DNA of 50,101 bases from Halomonas sp. S3-1-1 (GCF_023757625.1 NZ_JALGBZ010000010.1:1-50101); one strand, 5' to 3'; numbered from the stretch's first letter, positions 26,653 to 36,202 are shown. The notes: generated by a model not told the origin, from the letters alone. Program-made: numbers and translations.

Positions 26653-28476
26653 CTAACGCTCGATATCGGCGTCGTTTCTGAGCTGCTCGATCAGCCCTTG
26701 GACCGCGGCCTGGGCGCGAAGCTGCTCGGAAATGCGGGTAATGAACTCGCTGGCCTGATCGCCTTCGTCGCTTTCGGGCGTGGCCACGCTATCCAGCGCC
26801 ACTACGCCAACGCTTGCTGGCATCATCACGCTTGCGTAGGTGCTGTCACCTTCGTCCGGTCGCGGCATGCCAAATACGCCATCGACCAGCGTTGCGGGCA
26901 GCGTCGTAGGCCCCTGGCGAGAAATATCGCTGGCCTCCTGCCAGTCGATATCGACGGAGTCGCCGGCGCTTAACGCATCGATGAGTCGCTGAGCCTCTTC
27001 CTGGAGCGCATCCTGGCGCTGGGCGGCGGCAACGTACCCTTCGATATCGCTGCGCACTTCGCCCAGGGGCAACACTGTCGCGTCGCGGTGGTCCGCCACG
27101 CGCAATACCAGACGGCGGTCGTCGTCGAGCACGATGACCTGGCTGTTGTAGCCGTCCTGAAGCACGTCGTCGGTGAAGGCTTCGTCCATGACGCCGGGCT
27201 CTGAAAGCACGCCGGTACCGCCATCGCGGGTGATCCAGTCCGTTTGATAAAGCGTCAGGCCTAGATCCTCCGCCACGCTTTGCAGATCGTCGGCGGCGAA
27301 GCTTTCGTCGATCAGGCTCTGTACCTGGCGGTTGAAGTCGTCGCTAACCTCATCGAGCGCGGCGGTTTGTTCAAGACTTTCACGCTGCTCCTCGAAGCTC
27401 GGCCCTTCGACGCTGGTCACGCGCAGCACGTGGAAGGCGTTGCCCATTTCCACCAGCCCCGAGGTTTCCCCTTCTCCCAGGGCGAACGCGGCGTCATCAA
27501 ACGCCTCGCCCATGATGCCCGGGGCGACGACACCCAGATCGCCGCCCTGCTCGGCGCTGGCGGTATCGTCGGAGTACTCCAGCGCAACCTCTTCAAAAGA
27601 TTTACCGCCTTCGACGGCAGCCAACGCCTGCTCGGCGCGCGCCTGGGCCTCTTCACGGCTGCGCTCGTCGCCGAACGTCACCATGATGTGCGATATCTGG
27701 CGGTCGCTGGTCTGGCTCTGAACGCGGTAAGCGCGGCGCAGCGCTTCCTCATCGACGTCAACTCCTTCGGCCATCTCCTGGCGGTCGATCACCACGTACT
27801 CCACCTGCACCTGCTCTGGCCGCTCGAAGCGCTCCGGATGGGTATCGTAGTAGTCGCTGACCTGCTCGTCGGTGACGTTCGGGTTGAAATCGATATCACC
27901 CTGGTCGAGCATCACGTAGCGAAAACTGCGCTGCTGATTTTGCAGCGCGAGGAGTCGCTCGCGCTCGCTGGGCAGCACGAAATCGCTTTGTGCCAAGCCT
28001 TGCTGCAGGTAGCTACGCTTGAGATCGTTTCTTAGCTCTTCGCGAAACGCCAGCGGCGTATAGCCTGCACGGCCGAGCTGGTTGCGAAAAATATCCGCGT
28101 TGAAGCGGCCCTGCCCGTCCTGAAACTCGGGTAGCGTGACGATGACCTGATCGAGCTGCTCGTCGGACAGATGGAAGCCGCCGTCGTCGGCGTACTGGCC
28201 CAGAAGCTCTTGGGTGATCAACTGGTCGAGCACATCGCTTCGAAGCGCGCGCTCTTGCTCCGGCGGCACTTGGCCCGAGCGCATCGCCCGCTGCACCTCG
28301 ATTTCCACCTGCTGGCGCATGATGGGTTCGCCATTGACGCTTGCCACCTGATTGGGGTCGCGGCCGAACGCGCTGAACAGCGATTCGATGCCAAACAGCG
28401 CCATGGCGGCCACCATGAGCCCAATGATGATTTTAGCCCCCCAGCTTCGGGAACCGTTGCGAATACTTTGCAGCAT
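26653..28476 (-). CDS. ppiD: Membrane-anchored peptidyl-prolyl isomerase/chaperone PpiD
   Basis: The 607-residue protein has a short cytoplasmic N terminus, one membrane anchor (residues about 14-33), a SurA-type chaperone domain and one parvulin domain (about 265-355, with ISHIMVTFGDERS and GGDLGVVAPGIMGEAFDDAAF). It assists folding of proteins leaving the Sec translocon on the periplasmic side. Length and layout match E. coli PpiD, and the position after hupB is conserved. In many PpiD proteins the parvulin domain is weakly active. Confidence 0.94.
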   Translation of the reverse strand: MLQSIRNGSRSWGAKIIIGLMVAAMALFGIESLFSAFGRDPNQVASVNGEPIMRQQVEIEVQRAMRSGQVPPEQERALRSDVLDQLITQELLGQYADDGGFHLSDEQLDQVIVTLPEFQDGQGRFNADIFRNQLGRAGYTPLAFREELRNDLKRSYLQQGLAQSDFVLPSERERLLALQNQQRSFRYVMLDQGDIDFNPNVTDEQVSDYYDTHPERFERPEQVQVEYVVIDRQEMAEGVDVDEEALRRAYRVQSQTSDRQISHIMVTFGDERSREEAQARAEQALAAVEGGKSFEEVALEYSDDTASAEQGGDLGVVAPGIMGEAFDDAAFALGEGETSGLVEMGNAFHVLRVTSVEGPSFEEQRESLEQTAALDEVSDDFNRQVQSLIDESFAADDLQSVAEDLGLTLYQTDWITRDGGTGVLSEPGVMDEAFTDDVLQDGYNSQVIVLDDDRRLVLRVADHRDATVLPLGEVRSDIEGYVAAAQRQDALQEEAQRLIDALSAGDSVDIDWQEASDISRQGPTTLPATLVDGVFGMPRPDEGDSTYASVMMPASVGVVALDSVATPESDEGDQASEFITRISEQLRAQAAVQGLIEQLRNDADIER

Positions 28477-28533
28477 GCTTGCCTCAGATCGTCACAGCCA
28501 TTTGTCGCGCCCGGTGAGGGCCCTTTAAATAAC

Positions 28534-28563
28534 ATGGGCGCATCGCTTTCGCGATGCGCCCAT
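28534..28563 (-). terminator. Terminator after hupB
   Basis: A perfect 13-base-pair stem (ATGGGCGCATCGC and its complement) encloses a 4-base loop. The minus-strand tail is TGTTATTTAAA, only partly U-rich, so some read-through into ppiD is likely. Confidence 0.65.
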
Positions 28564-28587
28564 TACGTTACATCAAACGCGGGTCAA

Positions 28588-28860
28588 TCAGTTGACGGCG
28601 TCTTTCAACGCTTTACCCGCCTTGAAGTTGGGTACCTTGGCAGCGCTGATCTGGATCGGCTTGCCGGTTTGCGGGTTACGGCCGGTGCGCGCGGCGCGTT
28701 CCTTGATGGCGAACGTACCAAAGCCCACCAGTGAAACGCTCTCGCCTTTTTTGAGGCTATCGGTGACAGACTCGACCATGGCATCCAATGCGCGGGTTGC
28801 CGCTGCTTTCGGAATATCTGCAGACGCGGCAATAGCTTCAATCAGCTCGGACTTATTCAC
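28588..28860 (-). CDS. hupB: DNA-binding protein HU-beta
   Basis: The 90-residue nucleoid protein starts [20 protein letters not shown] and has the DNA-binding arm signature [23 protein letters not shown] dimers bend DNA non-specifically. The position between lon and ppiD is conserved in gammaproteobacteria. It has its own strong promoter upstream. Confidence 0.97.
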   Translation of the reverse strand: MNKSELIEAIAASADIPKAAATRALDAMVESVTDSLKKGESVSLVGFGTFAIKERAARTGRNPQTGKPIQISAAKVPNFKAGKALKDAVN

Positions 28861-28941
28861 ACTTCACCCCTTAAATGTTTCGAAAAAATGGCTCTGAACG
28901 GCGCGGTCACCGGCGGGTACAAGCTCAAAGCATAGCTGCGT

Positions 28942-28971
28942 TTTATAGCAATGCCTTGAAATACCTGTCAA
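28942..28971 (-). promoter_or_regulatory. Sigma-70 promoter of hupB
   Basis: A perfect -35 TTGACA (minus strand, 28971-28966) is followed after 18 bases by TATAAA (28947-28942). Transcription would start near 28935, giving a leader of about 75 bases. This fits a highly expressed nucleoid protein. Confidence 0.75.
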
Positions 28972-29050
28972 GCGACCCGGATACGAGCGCCCGCCCCAAT
29001 GAAGGGCCCGAGCGCTCCTTATACTTGCAAGCCTCTACGGGCTCTAACGC

Positions 29051-31471
29051 TTAATGCGTACTGGCCGTGGTGCTGCCGGTAAATGACGGATCGGCGCTTT
29101 TAAGCGCGGGCGCCCCCGATACCGGCTCCTCGGCCAAGGCTACCGCTAACACGTCATCTATCCACTGTACCGGGCGAATATCAAGCGCTCCCTTGATGTT
29201 ATCCGGTACTTCCTTGAGATCACGGCGGTTTTCCTCAGGGATTAGGACGGTCTTTATACCACCCCGGCGCGCTGCCAGCAATTTCTCCTTCAACCCACCA
29301 ATCGGCATCACTTCTCCGCGCAGATTGACCTCGCCGGTCATCGCCACGTCGCAGCGAACCGGACGACCGGTGTAGGCAGAGATCATCGCCGTCACCATGG
29401 CAACGCCGGCGCTTGGGCCGTCTTTCGGCGTAGCACCCTCTGGCACGTGGATATGAAGATCTTCGCTCTCAAAGCGCTCTGCGGCGATACCGAAGGTTGC
29501 CGCCCGCGCCTTGACCACGGTGTGCGCAGCGCTCACCGACTCCTTCATTACATCGCCCAAGGAGCCGGTCTTGTTGATCCGCCCCTTGCCCGGCGTGACC
29601 ACGGATTCGATGTTGAGGATTTCGCCGCCCACGGAGGTCCAGGCAAGCCCGGTCACGCGACCCACCTGGTCTTCCTTCTCGGCCAGGCCGTAGCTGTAGC
29701 GGCGCACGCCGGCGTAGGTCTCGATGTGCTCGGCCTCCAAAGTGCGCGGCGGCTCCTTGGCCTCTTTGGACGTGCTCACCTCCGCCTCGACGCGCTCACG
29801 CAGCACCTTGCGGCACACCTTGGCGATCTGGCGCTCGAGCTCACGCACGCCCGCCTCGCGGGTGTAGTAACGCACCAGCTCCAACAGCGCCTCGTCATCG
29901 AGGGCCAGCTCCTCGGCCTTCAAGCCGTTGGCCTTGAGCTGCTTGGGCAGTAGATAGCGCTTGGCGATCGCGAGCTTCTCGTCTTCGGTGTAACCCGGCA
30001 GACGAATGATCTCCATCCGATCCAGAAGCGGCCCGGGAATGTTCATCGAGTTCGCGGTGCAGATGAACAGCGTCTCCGAGAGATCGTAGTCGAGCTCGAG
30101 ATAGTGATCGCTGAAGCTGTTGTTCTGCTCCGGATCCAGCACCTCGAGAAGCGCCGAAGACGGATCGCCGCGATGATCCATCCCTAGTTTATCGACTTCG
30201 TCGAGCAGAAACAGCGGGTTTTTCACCTCGGCGCGCGCCATGCGCTGCATCAGCTTACCTGGAAGCGAACCGATGTAGGTGCGCCGATGGCCACGAATCT
30301 CGGATTCATCGCGCACTCCGCCGAGCGCCAGACGCACGTACTTACGGTTGGTGGCCCGCGCAATCGATTGACCCAGCGAGGTCTTGCCCACCCCGGGCGG
30401 GCCGACCAGACACAGCACCGGCCCTTTCATTTTCTTCACGCGCTTTTGTACCGCCAGGTACTCGAGAATGCGCGCCTTCACCTCTTCAAGACCGTAGTGG
30501 TCCTCGTCGAGCACCTCCTGCGCCTTGATCAAGTCGTGCTTGACTCGGGTGCGCTTTTTCCACGGCACGGCGATCAGCCAGTCAAGATAAGAGCGCACCA
30601 CCGTGGCCTCGGCGGAGTTCGAGGCCATCATCTTGAGCTTATTAAGCTCCTGAGTGGCTTTCTCGGCGGCCTCCTTGGGCATGCCGGCATCCGCAATCGC
30701 CTTCTCGTACTTCTCGGCTTCGTTGGGGACGTCGTCGAGCTCGCCCATCTCTTTCTGGATGGCTTTCATCTGCTCGTTGAGGTAGTACTCGCGCTGGGTC
30801 TTCTCCATCTGCTCCTTGACCCGGGAGCGGATGCGCTTTTCGACCTGCAGCAGATCGATTTCGGACTCGATCAGCGCCATCAGATGCTCAATGCGATCGC
30901 GCACGCGATCCATCTCCAAAAGCTCCTGCTTGTCGCCGATCTTGAGCGACAGGTGGGCGCAAATGGTATCCACCAGACGGCTCGGGTCCTCGATGCCGGA
31001 GAGCGAATTGAGCACCTCGTTGGGCACCTTCTTGGAGAGCTTGACGTACTGCTCGAACTGATTGAGCAGCACGCGCACCAACGCCTCCTGCTCGCGCGAG
31101 GTCAACGGCTCGCTTTCCCGCGGCGTCAGGTGGGCCTGGGTGTAGCCCGCCTCGTTCTCCTCGATATCGACCACGTCAGCGCGGAAACTGCCTTCGATCA
31201 GCACCTTGACGGTGCCGTCGGGCAGTTTTAGAAGCTGCATGATGTCGGCGACGGTGCCCATGCGGTACAAATCGTCGTTGTCCGGCTCGTCCTGGGAGGC
31301 TTCGCGCTGGGCGACCAGCAGGACGCGCTTGTCCGCTTCCATGGCTGCTTCCAGCGCATGGATGGATTTTTCCCGCCCCACAAACAGCGGAATCACCATT
31401 TGCGGGTATACCACCACGTCGCGCAGCGGCAACATGGGTAAACACTGTGTCTGATCGGCGTTCTGCTGCAT
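29051..31471 (-). CDS. lon: ATP-dependent Lon protease
   Basis: The 806-residue protease has the N-terminal LON substrate-binding domain (LPMLPLRDVVVYPQMVIPLF), an AAA+ domain with Walker A GPPGVGKTS and the ESEIRGHRRTYIGSLPGK segment, and a C-terminal Ser-Lys protease domain with the catalytic Ser in KDGPSAGVAM. It degrades misfolded and regulatory proteins. GAGGAA precedes the ATG. It follows clpX, separated by a terminator and about 200 bases, implying its own promoter, which I could not place with certainty. Confidence 0.97.
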   Translation of the reverse strand: MQQNADQTQCLPMLPLRDVVVYPQMVIPLFVGREKSIHALEAAMEADKRVLLVAQREASQDEPDNDDLYRMGTVADIMQLLKLPDGTVKVLIEGSFRADVVDIEENEAGYTQAHLTPRESEPLTSREQEALVRVLLNQFEQYVKLSKKVPNEVLNSLSGIEDPSRLVDTICAHLSLKIGDKQELLEMDRVRDRIEHLMALIESEIDLLQVEKRIRSRVKEQMEKTQREYYLNEQMKAIQKEMGELDDVPNEAEKYEKAIADAGMPKEAAEKATQELNKLKMMASNSAEATVVRSYLDWLIAVPWKKRTRVKHDLIKAQEVLDEDHYGLEEVKARILEYLAVQKRVKKMKGPVLCLVGPPGVGKTSLGQSIARATNRKYVRLALGGVRDESEIRGHRRTYIGSLPGKLMQRMARAEVKNPLFLLDEVDKLGMDHRGDPSSALLEVLDPEQNNSFSDHYLELDYDLSETLFICTANSMNIPGPLLDRMEIIRLPGYTEDEKLAIAKRYLLPKQLKANGLKAEELALDDEALLELVRYYTREAGVRELERQIAKVCRKVLRERVEAEVSTSKEAKEPPRTLEAEHIETYAGVRRYSYGLAEKEDQVGRVTGLAWTSVGGEILNIESVVTPGKGRINKTGSLGDVMKESVSAAHTVVKARAATFGIAAERFESEDLHIHVPEGATPKDGPSAGVAMVTAMISAYTGRPVRCDVAMTGEVNLRGEVMPIGGLKEKLLAARRGGIKTVLIPEENRRDLKEVPDNIKGALDIRPVQWIDDVLAVALAEEPVSGAPALKSADPSFTGSTTASTH

Positions 31472-31670
31472 CGCAGACGTTCCTCAAATCGGATAGGCGC
31501 TCGATAAAGCGTTACCACTTCAAAGCGCCCAACAATATGGAAGACGCGGCCTGGTAACGTCAGCCGCTGGCTCGCTGGGTGATCCGGGTTCGGCCTGGCG
31601 CGGCGCGCCGGAAAAGCGGCGCGCGATCAGCGCCGGCTCGACGTTTTGTCGACGACCTTTCTACAACAAC

Positions 31671-31694
31671 AAGGGGTCGCATAGGCGACCCCTT
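31671..31694 (-). terminator. Terminator after clpX
   Basis: AAGGGGTCGC and GCGACCCCTT form a perfect 10-base-pair stem with a 4-base loop. The minus-strand tail TTGTTGTTG is U-rich. It lies about 40 bases past the clpX stop. Confidence 0.75.
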
Positions 31695-31734
31695 GGCGGT
31701 GGTGCAAGCAGAACCTGGATCGTACGCGGCGCGA

Positions 31735-33015
31735 TTAGCCGTCGGTTCCGTCAACGCGCTTCTCTTGCTGATTGGTATAGATCAAAAGCGGCTGGCTCTC
31801 GCCTTCGATGACCGACTTATCGATCACCACCTTGCTGACGTCCTCGAGCGAGGGAATCTCGTACATGGTGTCGAGCAGTACCGACTCGAGAATCGAGCGC
31901 AGCCCCCGCGCGCCGGTCTTGCGCTCCATGGCCTTGGCGGCTACAGCGCGCAGCGCCTCTTCGCGAAACTCCAGCGTCACGTCTTCCATTTCGAAGAGCT
32001 TGGCATACTGCTTGACCAGCGAGTTTTTCGGCTCGGTCAAAATCTGGATCAGCGCATCCTCGTTGAGCTCGGTAAGCGTAGCGATGACCGGAAGACGCCC
32101 GACGAACTCGGGAATCAAACCAAACTTGACCAAATCTTCCGGCTCGACCGCAGCCAGAAGCTCGCCCACGCCTTTCGACGCTTCCTTGCTCTTGACGCTT
32201 GCGTTAAACCCGATACCGCCTTTCTCGGAGCGGTCGCGAATGACTTTGTCGAGTCCGGCAAAGGCGCCGCCCACGATGAAGAGCATGTTGGCCGTGTTTA
32301 CCTGCACGAACTCCTGCTGCGGATGCTTGCGCCCGCCCTGGGGCGGCACCGAGGCGGTCGTGCCTTCGATCAGCTTCAAAAGCGCCTGCTGTACGCCTTC
32401 GCCGGACACGTCGCGGGTGATCGAGGGGTTGTCCGACTTTCGCGAAATCTTGTCGATTTCGTCGATATAGACGATACCGCGCTCGGCCTTCTCGACATCG
32501 TAGTCACACTTTTGCAGAAGCTTCTGAATGATGTTCTCGACATCTTCACCCACGTAGCCTGCTTCGGTCAGCGTGGTGGCATCGGCAATCGTGAACGGCA
32601 CGTTCAAAAGCCGCGCCATCGTTTCGGCCAGAAGCGTCTTGCCGCTACCGGTCGGACCGATCAGCAGGATGTTGGACTTGCCAAGCTCCACATCGCTTTC
32701 GCGCACTTCGGTCTTCAAGCGCTTGTAGTGGTTGTACACCGCAACGGAAAGCACCATTTTCGCGCGGTCTTGCCCAATGACGTAGTCGTCCAGGGTGTAA
32801 CGAATTTCACGAGGCGTAGGCAGACGCTCTTCATCGCTCTCGGCATCGGCTTCGAGAACTTCCTCGCGAATGATGTCGTTACACAGGTCGACACACTCAT
32901 CGCAGATATATACGGACGGACCGGCAATCAGTTTACGAACTTCGTTTTGATTCTTGCCACAAAACGAGCAGTAAAGCAGTTTGCCACCTTCGTCCTTGCC
33001 TTTGCCGTCGGCCAT
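31735..33015 (-). CDS. clpX: ATP-dependent Clp protease ATP-binding subunit ClpX
   Basis: The 426-residue unfoldase has the N-terminal zinc-binding domain (CSFCGKNQ and CDECVDLC), Walker [14 protein letters not shown], Walker [11 protein letters not shown], and the IGF loop (KGGIGFNAS) that docks on ClpP. It forms hexamers that unfold tagged substrates and feed ClpP. It lies about 75 bases downstream of clpP on the same strand. Confidence 0.97.
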   Translation of the reverse strand: MADGKGKDEGGKLLYCSFCGKNQNEVRKLIAGPSVYICDECVDLCNDIIREEVLEADAESDEERLPTPREIRYTLDDYVIGQDRAKMVLSVAVYNHYKRLKTEVRESDVELGKSNILLIGPTGSGKTLLAETMARLLNVPFTIADATTLTEAGYVGEDVENIIQKLLQKCDYDVEKAERGIVYIDEIDKISRKSDNPSITRDVSGEGVQQALLKLIEGTTASVPPQGGRKHPQQEFVQVNTANMLFIVGGAFAGLDKVIRDRSEKGGIGFNASVKSKEASKGVGELLAAVEPEDLVKFGLIPEFVGRLPVIATLTELNEDALIQILTEPKNSLVKQYAKLFEMEDVTLEFREEALRAVAAKAMERKTGARGLRSILESVLLDTMYEIPSLEDVSKVVIDKSVIEGESQPLLIYTNQQEKRVDGTDG

Positions 33016-33090
33016 TGGCGTACCCCTGTCACTGCGGCGGCTCTCGCCGCCGGAAAAGCTCGTTGGAAAAGCGGTAATCCGTTTACGCTA

Positions 33091-33708
33091 TCAGGATGCA
33101 GGCCGCTTATCCAGCACTGCGTCGATCAGGCCATACTCCTGAGCCTGGTTGGCGCTCATGAAGTTATCGCGGTCGGTATCGCGAGCGACTTTCTCGATAT
33201 CCTGGCCCGTGTGATGGGCAAGAATGTGATTGAGTTTTTCGCGAATACCCAGGATTTCCCGCGTATGGATTTCAATGTCCGAGGCCTGACCCTGATAGCC
33301 GCCCAGCGGCTGGTGGATCATGACGCGCGAGTTGGGCAAACAGTAACGCTTGCCCGCCGCACCCGCAGTCAAAAGCAGCGCACCCATACTGGCAGCCTGG
33401 CCGATACACACGGTCGAGACGTCCGGCTTGATGAACTGCATGGTGTCGTAAATCGACATGCCCGCGGTTACGGACCCACCCGGTGAGTTGATGTACAGGT
33501 GGATGTCCTTGTCGGGGTTTTCCGACTCGAGAAAGAGCATTTGCGCCACGACCAGATTGGCCATGTAGTCCTCGACCGGGCCGACGAGAAAAATGACGCG
33601 CTCTTTCAAAAGCCGCGAATAGATATCGTAAGCTCGTTCCCCTTTGGCGCTTTGCTCAACCACCATGGGCACTAAACCGCCGGCGTTTTGAATATCAAAC
33701 TCACTCAT
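33091..33708 (-). CDS. clpP: ATP-dependent Clp protease proteolytic subunit
   Basis: The 205-residue serine protease has the catalytic Ser107 in [11 protein letters not shown], His132 in RVMIHQP and an Asp near 181. It assembles as a double heptamer that works with ClpX. The ATG at 33708 is preceded by AAGGA at good spacing; an upstream in-frame start adding 17 residues overlaps the intergenic hairpin and is rejected. Confidence 0.97.
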   Translation of the reverse strand: MSEFDIQNAGGLVPMVVEQSAKGERAYDIYSRLLKERVIFLVGPVEDYMANLVVAQMLFLESENPDKDIHLYINSPGGSVTAGMSIYDTMQFIKPDVSTVCIGQAASMGALLLTAGAAGKRYCLPNSRVMIHQPLGGYQGQASDIEIHTREILGIREKLNHILAHHTGQDIEKVARDTDRDNFMSANQAQEYGLIDAVLDKRPAS

Positions 33709-33739
33709 ACGGGTGATTCCTTGCGTCCGGTAAGGGAGA

Positions 33740-33757
33740 GGCGCACCGGGGTGCGCC
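33740..33757 (-). other. Short hairpin between tig and clpP
   Basis: GGCGCACC and GGTGCGCC form an uninterrupted inverted repeat with a 2-base centre. No U-run follows on the minus strand, so it more likely moderates or processes the tig-clpP transcript than ends it. Confidence 0.5.
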
Positions 33758-33777
33758 ACGAGATTGCCAAGGGTAGG

Positions 33778-35124
33778 TTAGGCGTTGGACTCTTCGCTCT
33801 CTTCCTCGCCCTGCTCCGCCTGCTGCTGAGCCGCAGCCAGCGCCTGCTGGTAGCTCATTTCGACATCCTTGACGTTTGCCTGCTCAAGAAGTTTGTCGAC
33901 CGCTTTCTCTTCGAGGATGGCGGATTTGACTTGGGTCTTAAGCTCGTCGTTACCCATGTAGTACTCGACCACTTCAGACGGGTCCTGATACTGCTCGGCA
34001 AGCTCTTCGACCTTCGCCTTGATTTCGTCGTCAGAGGCGTCGAGCTCGTTGGCTTTGATGACTTCAGCAAGCAGCAAGCCGACCTGAACGCGACCCTTGG
34101 CCTGATCAGCGAACAGTTCGTTCGGCAGTTGGCTGACGTCGAAGTCTTCGCCAAGGCCGAACTGCTGAGCGGCCTGACGCTTCATGCCGTCAGTTTCCTG
34201 CTGTACCAGCGCGCTGGGAACAGAAATGTCGTTGGCGTTTTTGAGCGCGTCCAGCACCTGCTGCTTGACGCGGTTATCAACCGCCTGGGACGCTTCGCGG
34301 GTCATGTTCTTCTTGATTTCGGCGCGGAATTTGGACTCGTCGCCGTCTTCGACACCGAAACGCTCGAAGAACGCGGAATCGACCGCCGGAAGCTCCTGAG
34401 CGCTAACCTTGTGAACCGTGACCTTGAAGGTAGCTTCCTGGCCGGCCAGATGCTCGGCCTGATAGTCTTCCGGGAAGGTGACGTTGAGCGTCTTCTCTTC
34501 GCCAGCTTTCGCACCGATCAGTTGCTCTTCGAAGCCCGGGATGAAGCTATTGGAGCCGATGACCAGCGAGTGGTTCTCGGCGCTGCCGCCTTCAAACGGC
34601 TCGTCGCCCAGGTAGCCCTGGAAATCGATGGTGACCTGATCGCCGTCTTCGGCGGCCTTGTCCACTTCCTGCCACTCGGCATTTTGCTTGCGCAGGGTTT
34701 CGATCATCTCGTCGACATCGCTTTCGCTGACTTCAACGACCGGACGCTCCACGTCGGTGCCGTCGATCGAGTTCAGCTCTACCTGCGGATACACTTCCAT
34801 GATCGCAACGAACTCAAAGTCCTTACCTGCTTCGTTGACCTTCGGCTCGATTTGCGGATACCCGGCGGGGTTCAAACCTTCGTCGGTAATGGCGCGGACG
34901 TAGCGCTCGCGCATGACTTCGCCAACCACTTCGCTGCGAACGCTGTCGCCGTAGCGCTGGCGAACGACGTCCATGGGAACCCGGCCCTGGCGGAAACCGT
35001 TCAAGCGAACGTTTTTCGCGGTGTCTTTCAAGCGAGCGCTGACGGCCTCGTCGATGTCCGCCGCCGGTACCTGAATGGTGATGCGACGTTCGATGGGGGA
35101 GGTCGTCTCGACAGAAACTTGCAT
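33778..35124 (-). CDS. tig: Trigger factor
   Basis: The 448-residue ribosome-associated chaperone has the N-terminal ribosome-binding domain (RLNGFRQGRVPMDVV, containing the FRxGxxP ribosome signature), the FKBP-type isomerase domain (DQVTIDFQGYLGDEPFEGG through FPEDYQAEHLAGQEATFKV) and the helical C-terminal domain. The end is rich in Gln and Glu. The ATG at 35124 is preceded by AGAGGA; 38 extra upstream codons in the frame lie over the terminator hairpin and are rejected. Synteny tig-clpP-clpX-lon-hupB-ppiD is classical. Confidence 0.96.
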   Translation of the reverse strand: MQVSVETTSPIERRITIQVPAADIDEAVSARLKDTAKNVRLNGFRQGRVPMDVVRQRYGDSVRSEVVGEVMRERYVRAITDEGLNPAGYPQIEPKVNEAGKDFEFVAIMEVYPQVELNSIDGTDVERPVVEVSESDVDEMIETLRKQNAEWQEVDKAAEDGDQVTIDFQGYLGDEPFEGGSAENHSLVIGSNSFIPGFEEQLIGAKAGEEKTLNVTFPEDYQAEHLAGQEATFKVTVHKVSAQELPAVDSAFFERFGVEDGDESKFRAEIKKNMTREASQAVDNRVKQQVLDALKNANDISVPSALVQQETDGMKRQAAQQFGLGEDFDVSQLPNELFADQAKGRVQVGLLLAEVIKANELDASDDEIKAKVEELAEQYQDPSEVVEYYMGNDELKTQVKSAILEEKAVDKLLEQANVKDVEMSYQQALAAAQQQAEQGEEESEESNA

Positions 35125-35191
35125 GAATTGTCCTCTAGCGGCTGGGCGTTGTAGTGAGTGCGTATCAATAGTTAAAGGGGCGATTTTAAGA

Positions 35192-35221
35192 ACCCCGGCG
35201 CAAGCTGGCAAGCGCCGGGGT
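35192..35221 (-). terminator. Terminator after the small membrane protein gene
   Basis: ACCCCGGCGC and GCGCCGGGGT form a perfect 10-base-pair stem around a 10-base loop. The minus-strand tail TTCTTAAAAT is moderately U-rich. It lies about 75 bases past the stop at 35296 and just upstream of the tig promoter region. Confidence 0.7.
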
Positions 35222-35295
35222 GCCCAACATGTTCGCAAGATGGGGGCACGCTGCGTAATTACAAGGGAGTTTCATTGAAATTCCGCGCTCCACTG

Positions 35296-35664
35296 TCAGT
35301 TAGTCGTTTTTCGCTGCCAGCCAAGACTCACGGCAAACAGTAAAAGGCCACAGGTCGCGCCATGGGAGATGAACTGCTGCCAGCTTAGCCAGTCGGTCAT
35401 CAGCAGGTGCCATATCCCCATGACGGCGGCGCCAACAACCAGCGACAGCCCCAGCCGTTTCAAAAGCGACGGCAGACGATTGCGCTCGTCGTTTGAGAGC
35501 ATGCGCCAGTTAACAATCGCCGCGCCTGCGACTAGAACGATGGCGACCAGCAACAGAGTCAAACGCGTCTCAAAACCGCCGGCCACATAGCGTGGAATCA
35601 CCGACAGCATGAGTACGCACAGGCCGATCGCCACCCCTACCCGTTCACAGCGTCCCGATTGCAT
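35296..35664 (-). CDS. Small inner-membrane protein of unknown function
   Basis: The 122-residue product has four hydrophobic segments (about residues 8-25, 31-49, 68-85 and 97-115) and a basic C terminus, QRKTTN. I do not recognise the family. The ATG at 35664 overlaps the flavodoxin stop by one base (TGATG), so it is translationally coupled to that gene. A terminator follows. A membrane redox or quinone-related role next to a flavodoxin is possible but is not shown by any motif. Confidence 0.7.
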   Translation of the reverse strand: MQSGRCERVGVAIGLCVLMLSVIPRYVAGGFETRLTLLLVAIVLVAGAAIVNWRMLSNDERNRLPSLLKRLGLSLVVGAAVMGIWHLLMTDWLSWQQFISHGATCGLLLFAVSLGWQRKTTN

Positions 35665-36122
35665 CAGGCGACCTTGAGCGACTGCTCGTCGATCCAGGTT
35701 TCGACCCACGGGAGCGCGGCGTCGTCTGCCATGAAGGTTTCCATGGCGTCCACTTCCAGGCGCTCGCCCAGGCGCTTGGCGCCCAGATCCTCGAGCATCG
35801 CGTCGAGCGCCCGGCCGGCGCCGCAGAAAGTGTCATCATAAGAGCTGTCGCCCAGCGCGATAAGCCCGTAATTGAGCTCTGTCAGCGCCGGACTTTGATC
35901 CTTGAGCTGGCGTACGAAGGGTACGAAATTACCCGGGAAATCGCCGCTGCCGGTGGTGGAGACGCAAAAAAGCGTCAGCGCCTGCTCTTTGACGTCCTCA
36001 ATGACCGGCTGCTCCTTGATCGCGACCGTATAACCGGCGGCTTCGAACAGCGGCTTGACCTGCTCGGCTACATCAAGCGCTCCGCCGTACATGGTGCCCA
36101 CCAGAATATTGAGCTGAGGCAT
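35664..36122 (-). CDS. mioC: MioC-like flavodoxin
   Basis: The 152-residue flavodoxin-fold protein shows the FMN phosphate-binding loop GTMYGGALDVAEQ, the STTGSGDFPGNFVPF loop and LGDSSYDDTFCGAGRALDAML, which resembles E. coli MioC. MioC-type proteins are single-electron carriers linked to biotin synthase. The ATG at 36122 follows GAGGAG at correct spacing; a frame extending 29 codons upstream runs through a tandem-repeat array and is rejected. The neighbour downstream is the small membrane protein. Assignment to MioC rather than another short flavodoxin is probable, not proven. Confidence 0.82.
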   Translation of the reverse strand: MPQLNILVGTMYGGALDVAEQVKPLFEAAGYTVAIKEQPVIEDVKEQALTLFCVSTTGSGDFPGNFVPFVRQLKDQSPALTELNYGLIALGDSSYDDTFCGAGRALDAMLEDLGAKRLGERLEVDAMETFMADDAALPWVETWIDEQSLKVA

Positions 36123-36132
36123 TGATGAACTC

Positions 36133-36202
36133 CTCGATAAACAATTCTCGAAAACCATGCTCGATAAAACATGTTCGAAAAAATCATGTTTGAAAAACAA
36201 TG
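36133..36202. repeat. Five-copy imperfect tandem repeat, about 14-base unit
   Basis: Units read CTCGATAAACAAT, TCTCGAAAACCATG, CTCGATAAAACATG, TTCGAAAAAATCATG and TTTGAAAAACAATG, starting near 36133, 36146, 36160, 36174 and 36189. The first unit overlaps the flavodoxin SD sequence, so the array forms much of its leader. Read in the mRNA sense, most units contain an ATG, creating several possible decoy starts. Confidence 0.85.

Noticed and set aside
31472..31670. Possible heat-shock (sigma-32) promoter of lon
   Set aside because: A CCATATT-like -10 is present, but the -35 matches poorly and spacing is off; evidence is too thin.
31579..33486. Plus-strand open frame of 635 codons opposite clpX and clpP
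   Set aside because: It is fully antisense to two conserved protease genes, with no recognisable domain or ribosome-binding site.
33688..35154. Plus-strand open frame of 488 codons opposite trigger factor
   Set aside because: Antisense shadow of tig; the leucine/valine-rich product matches no family and the minus-strand product is unmistakable.
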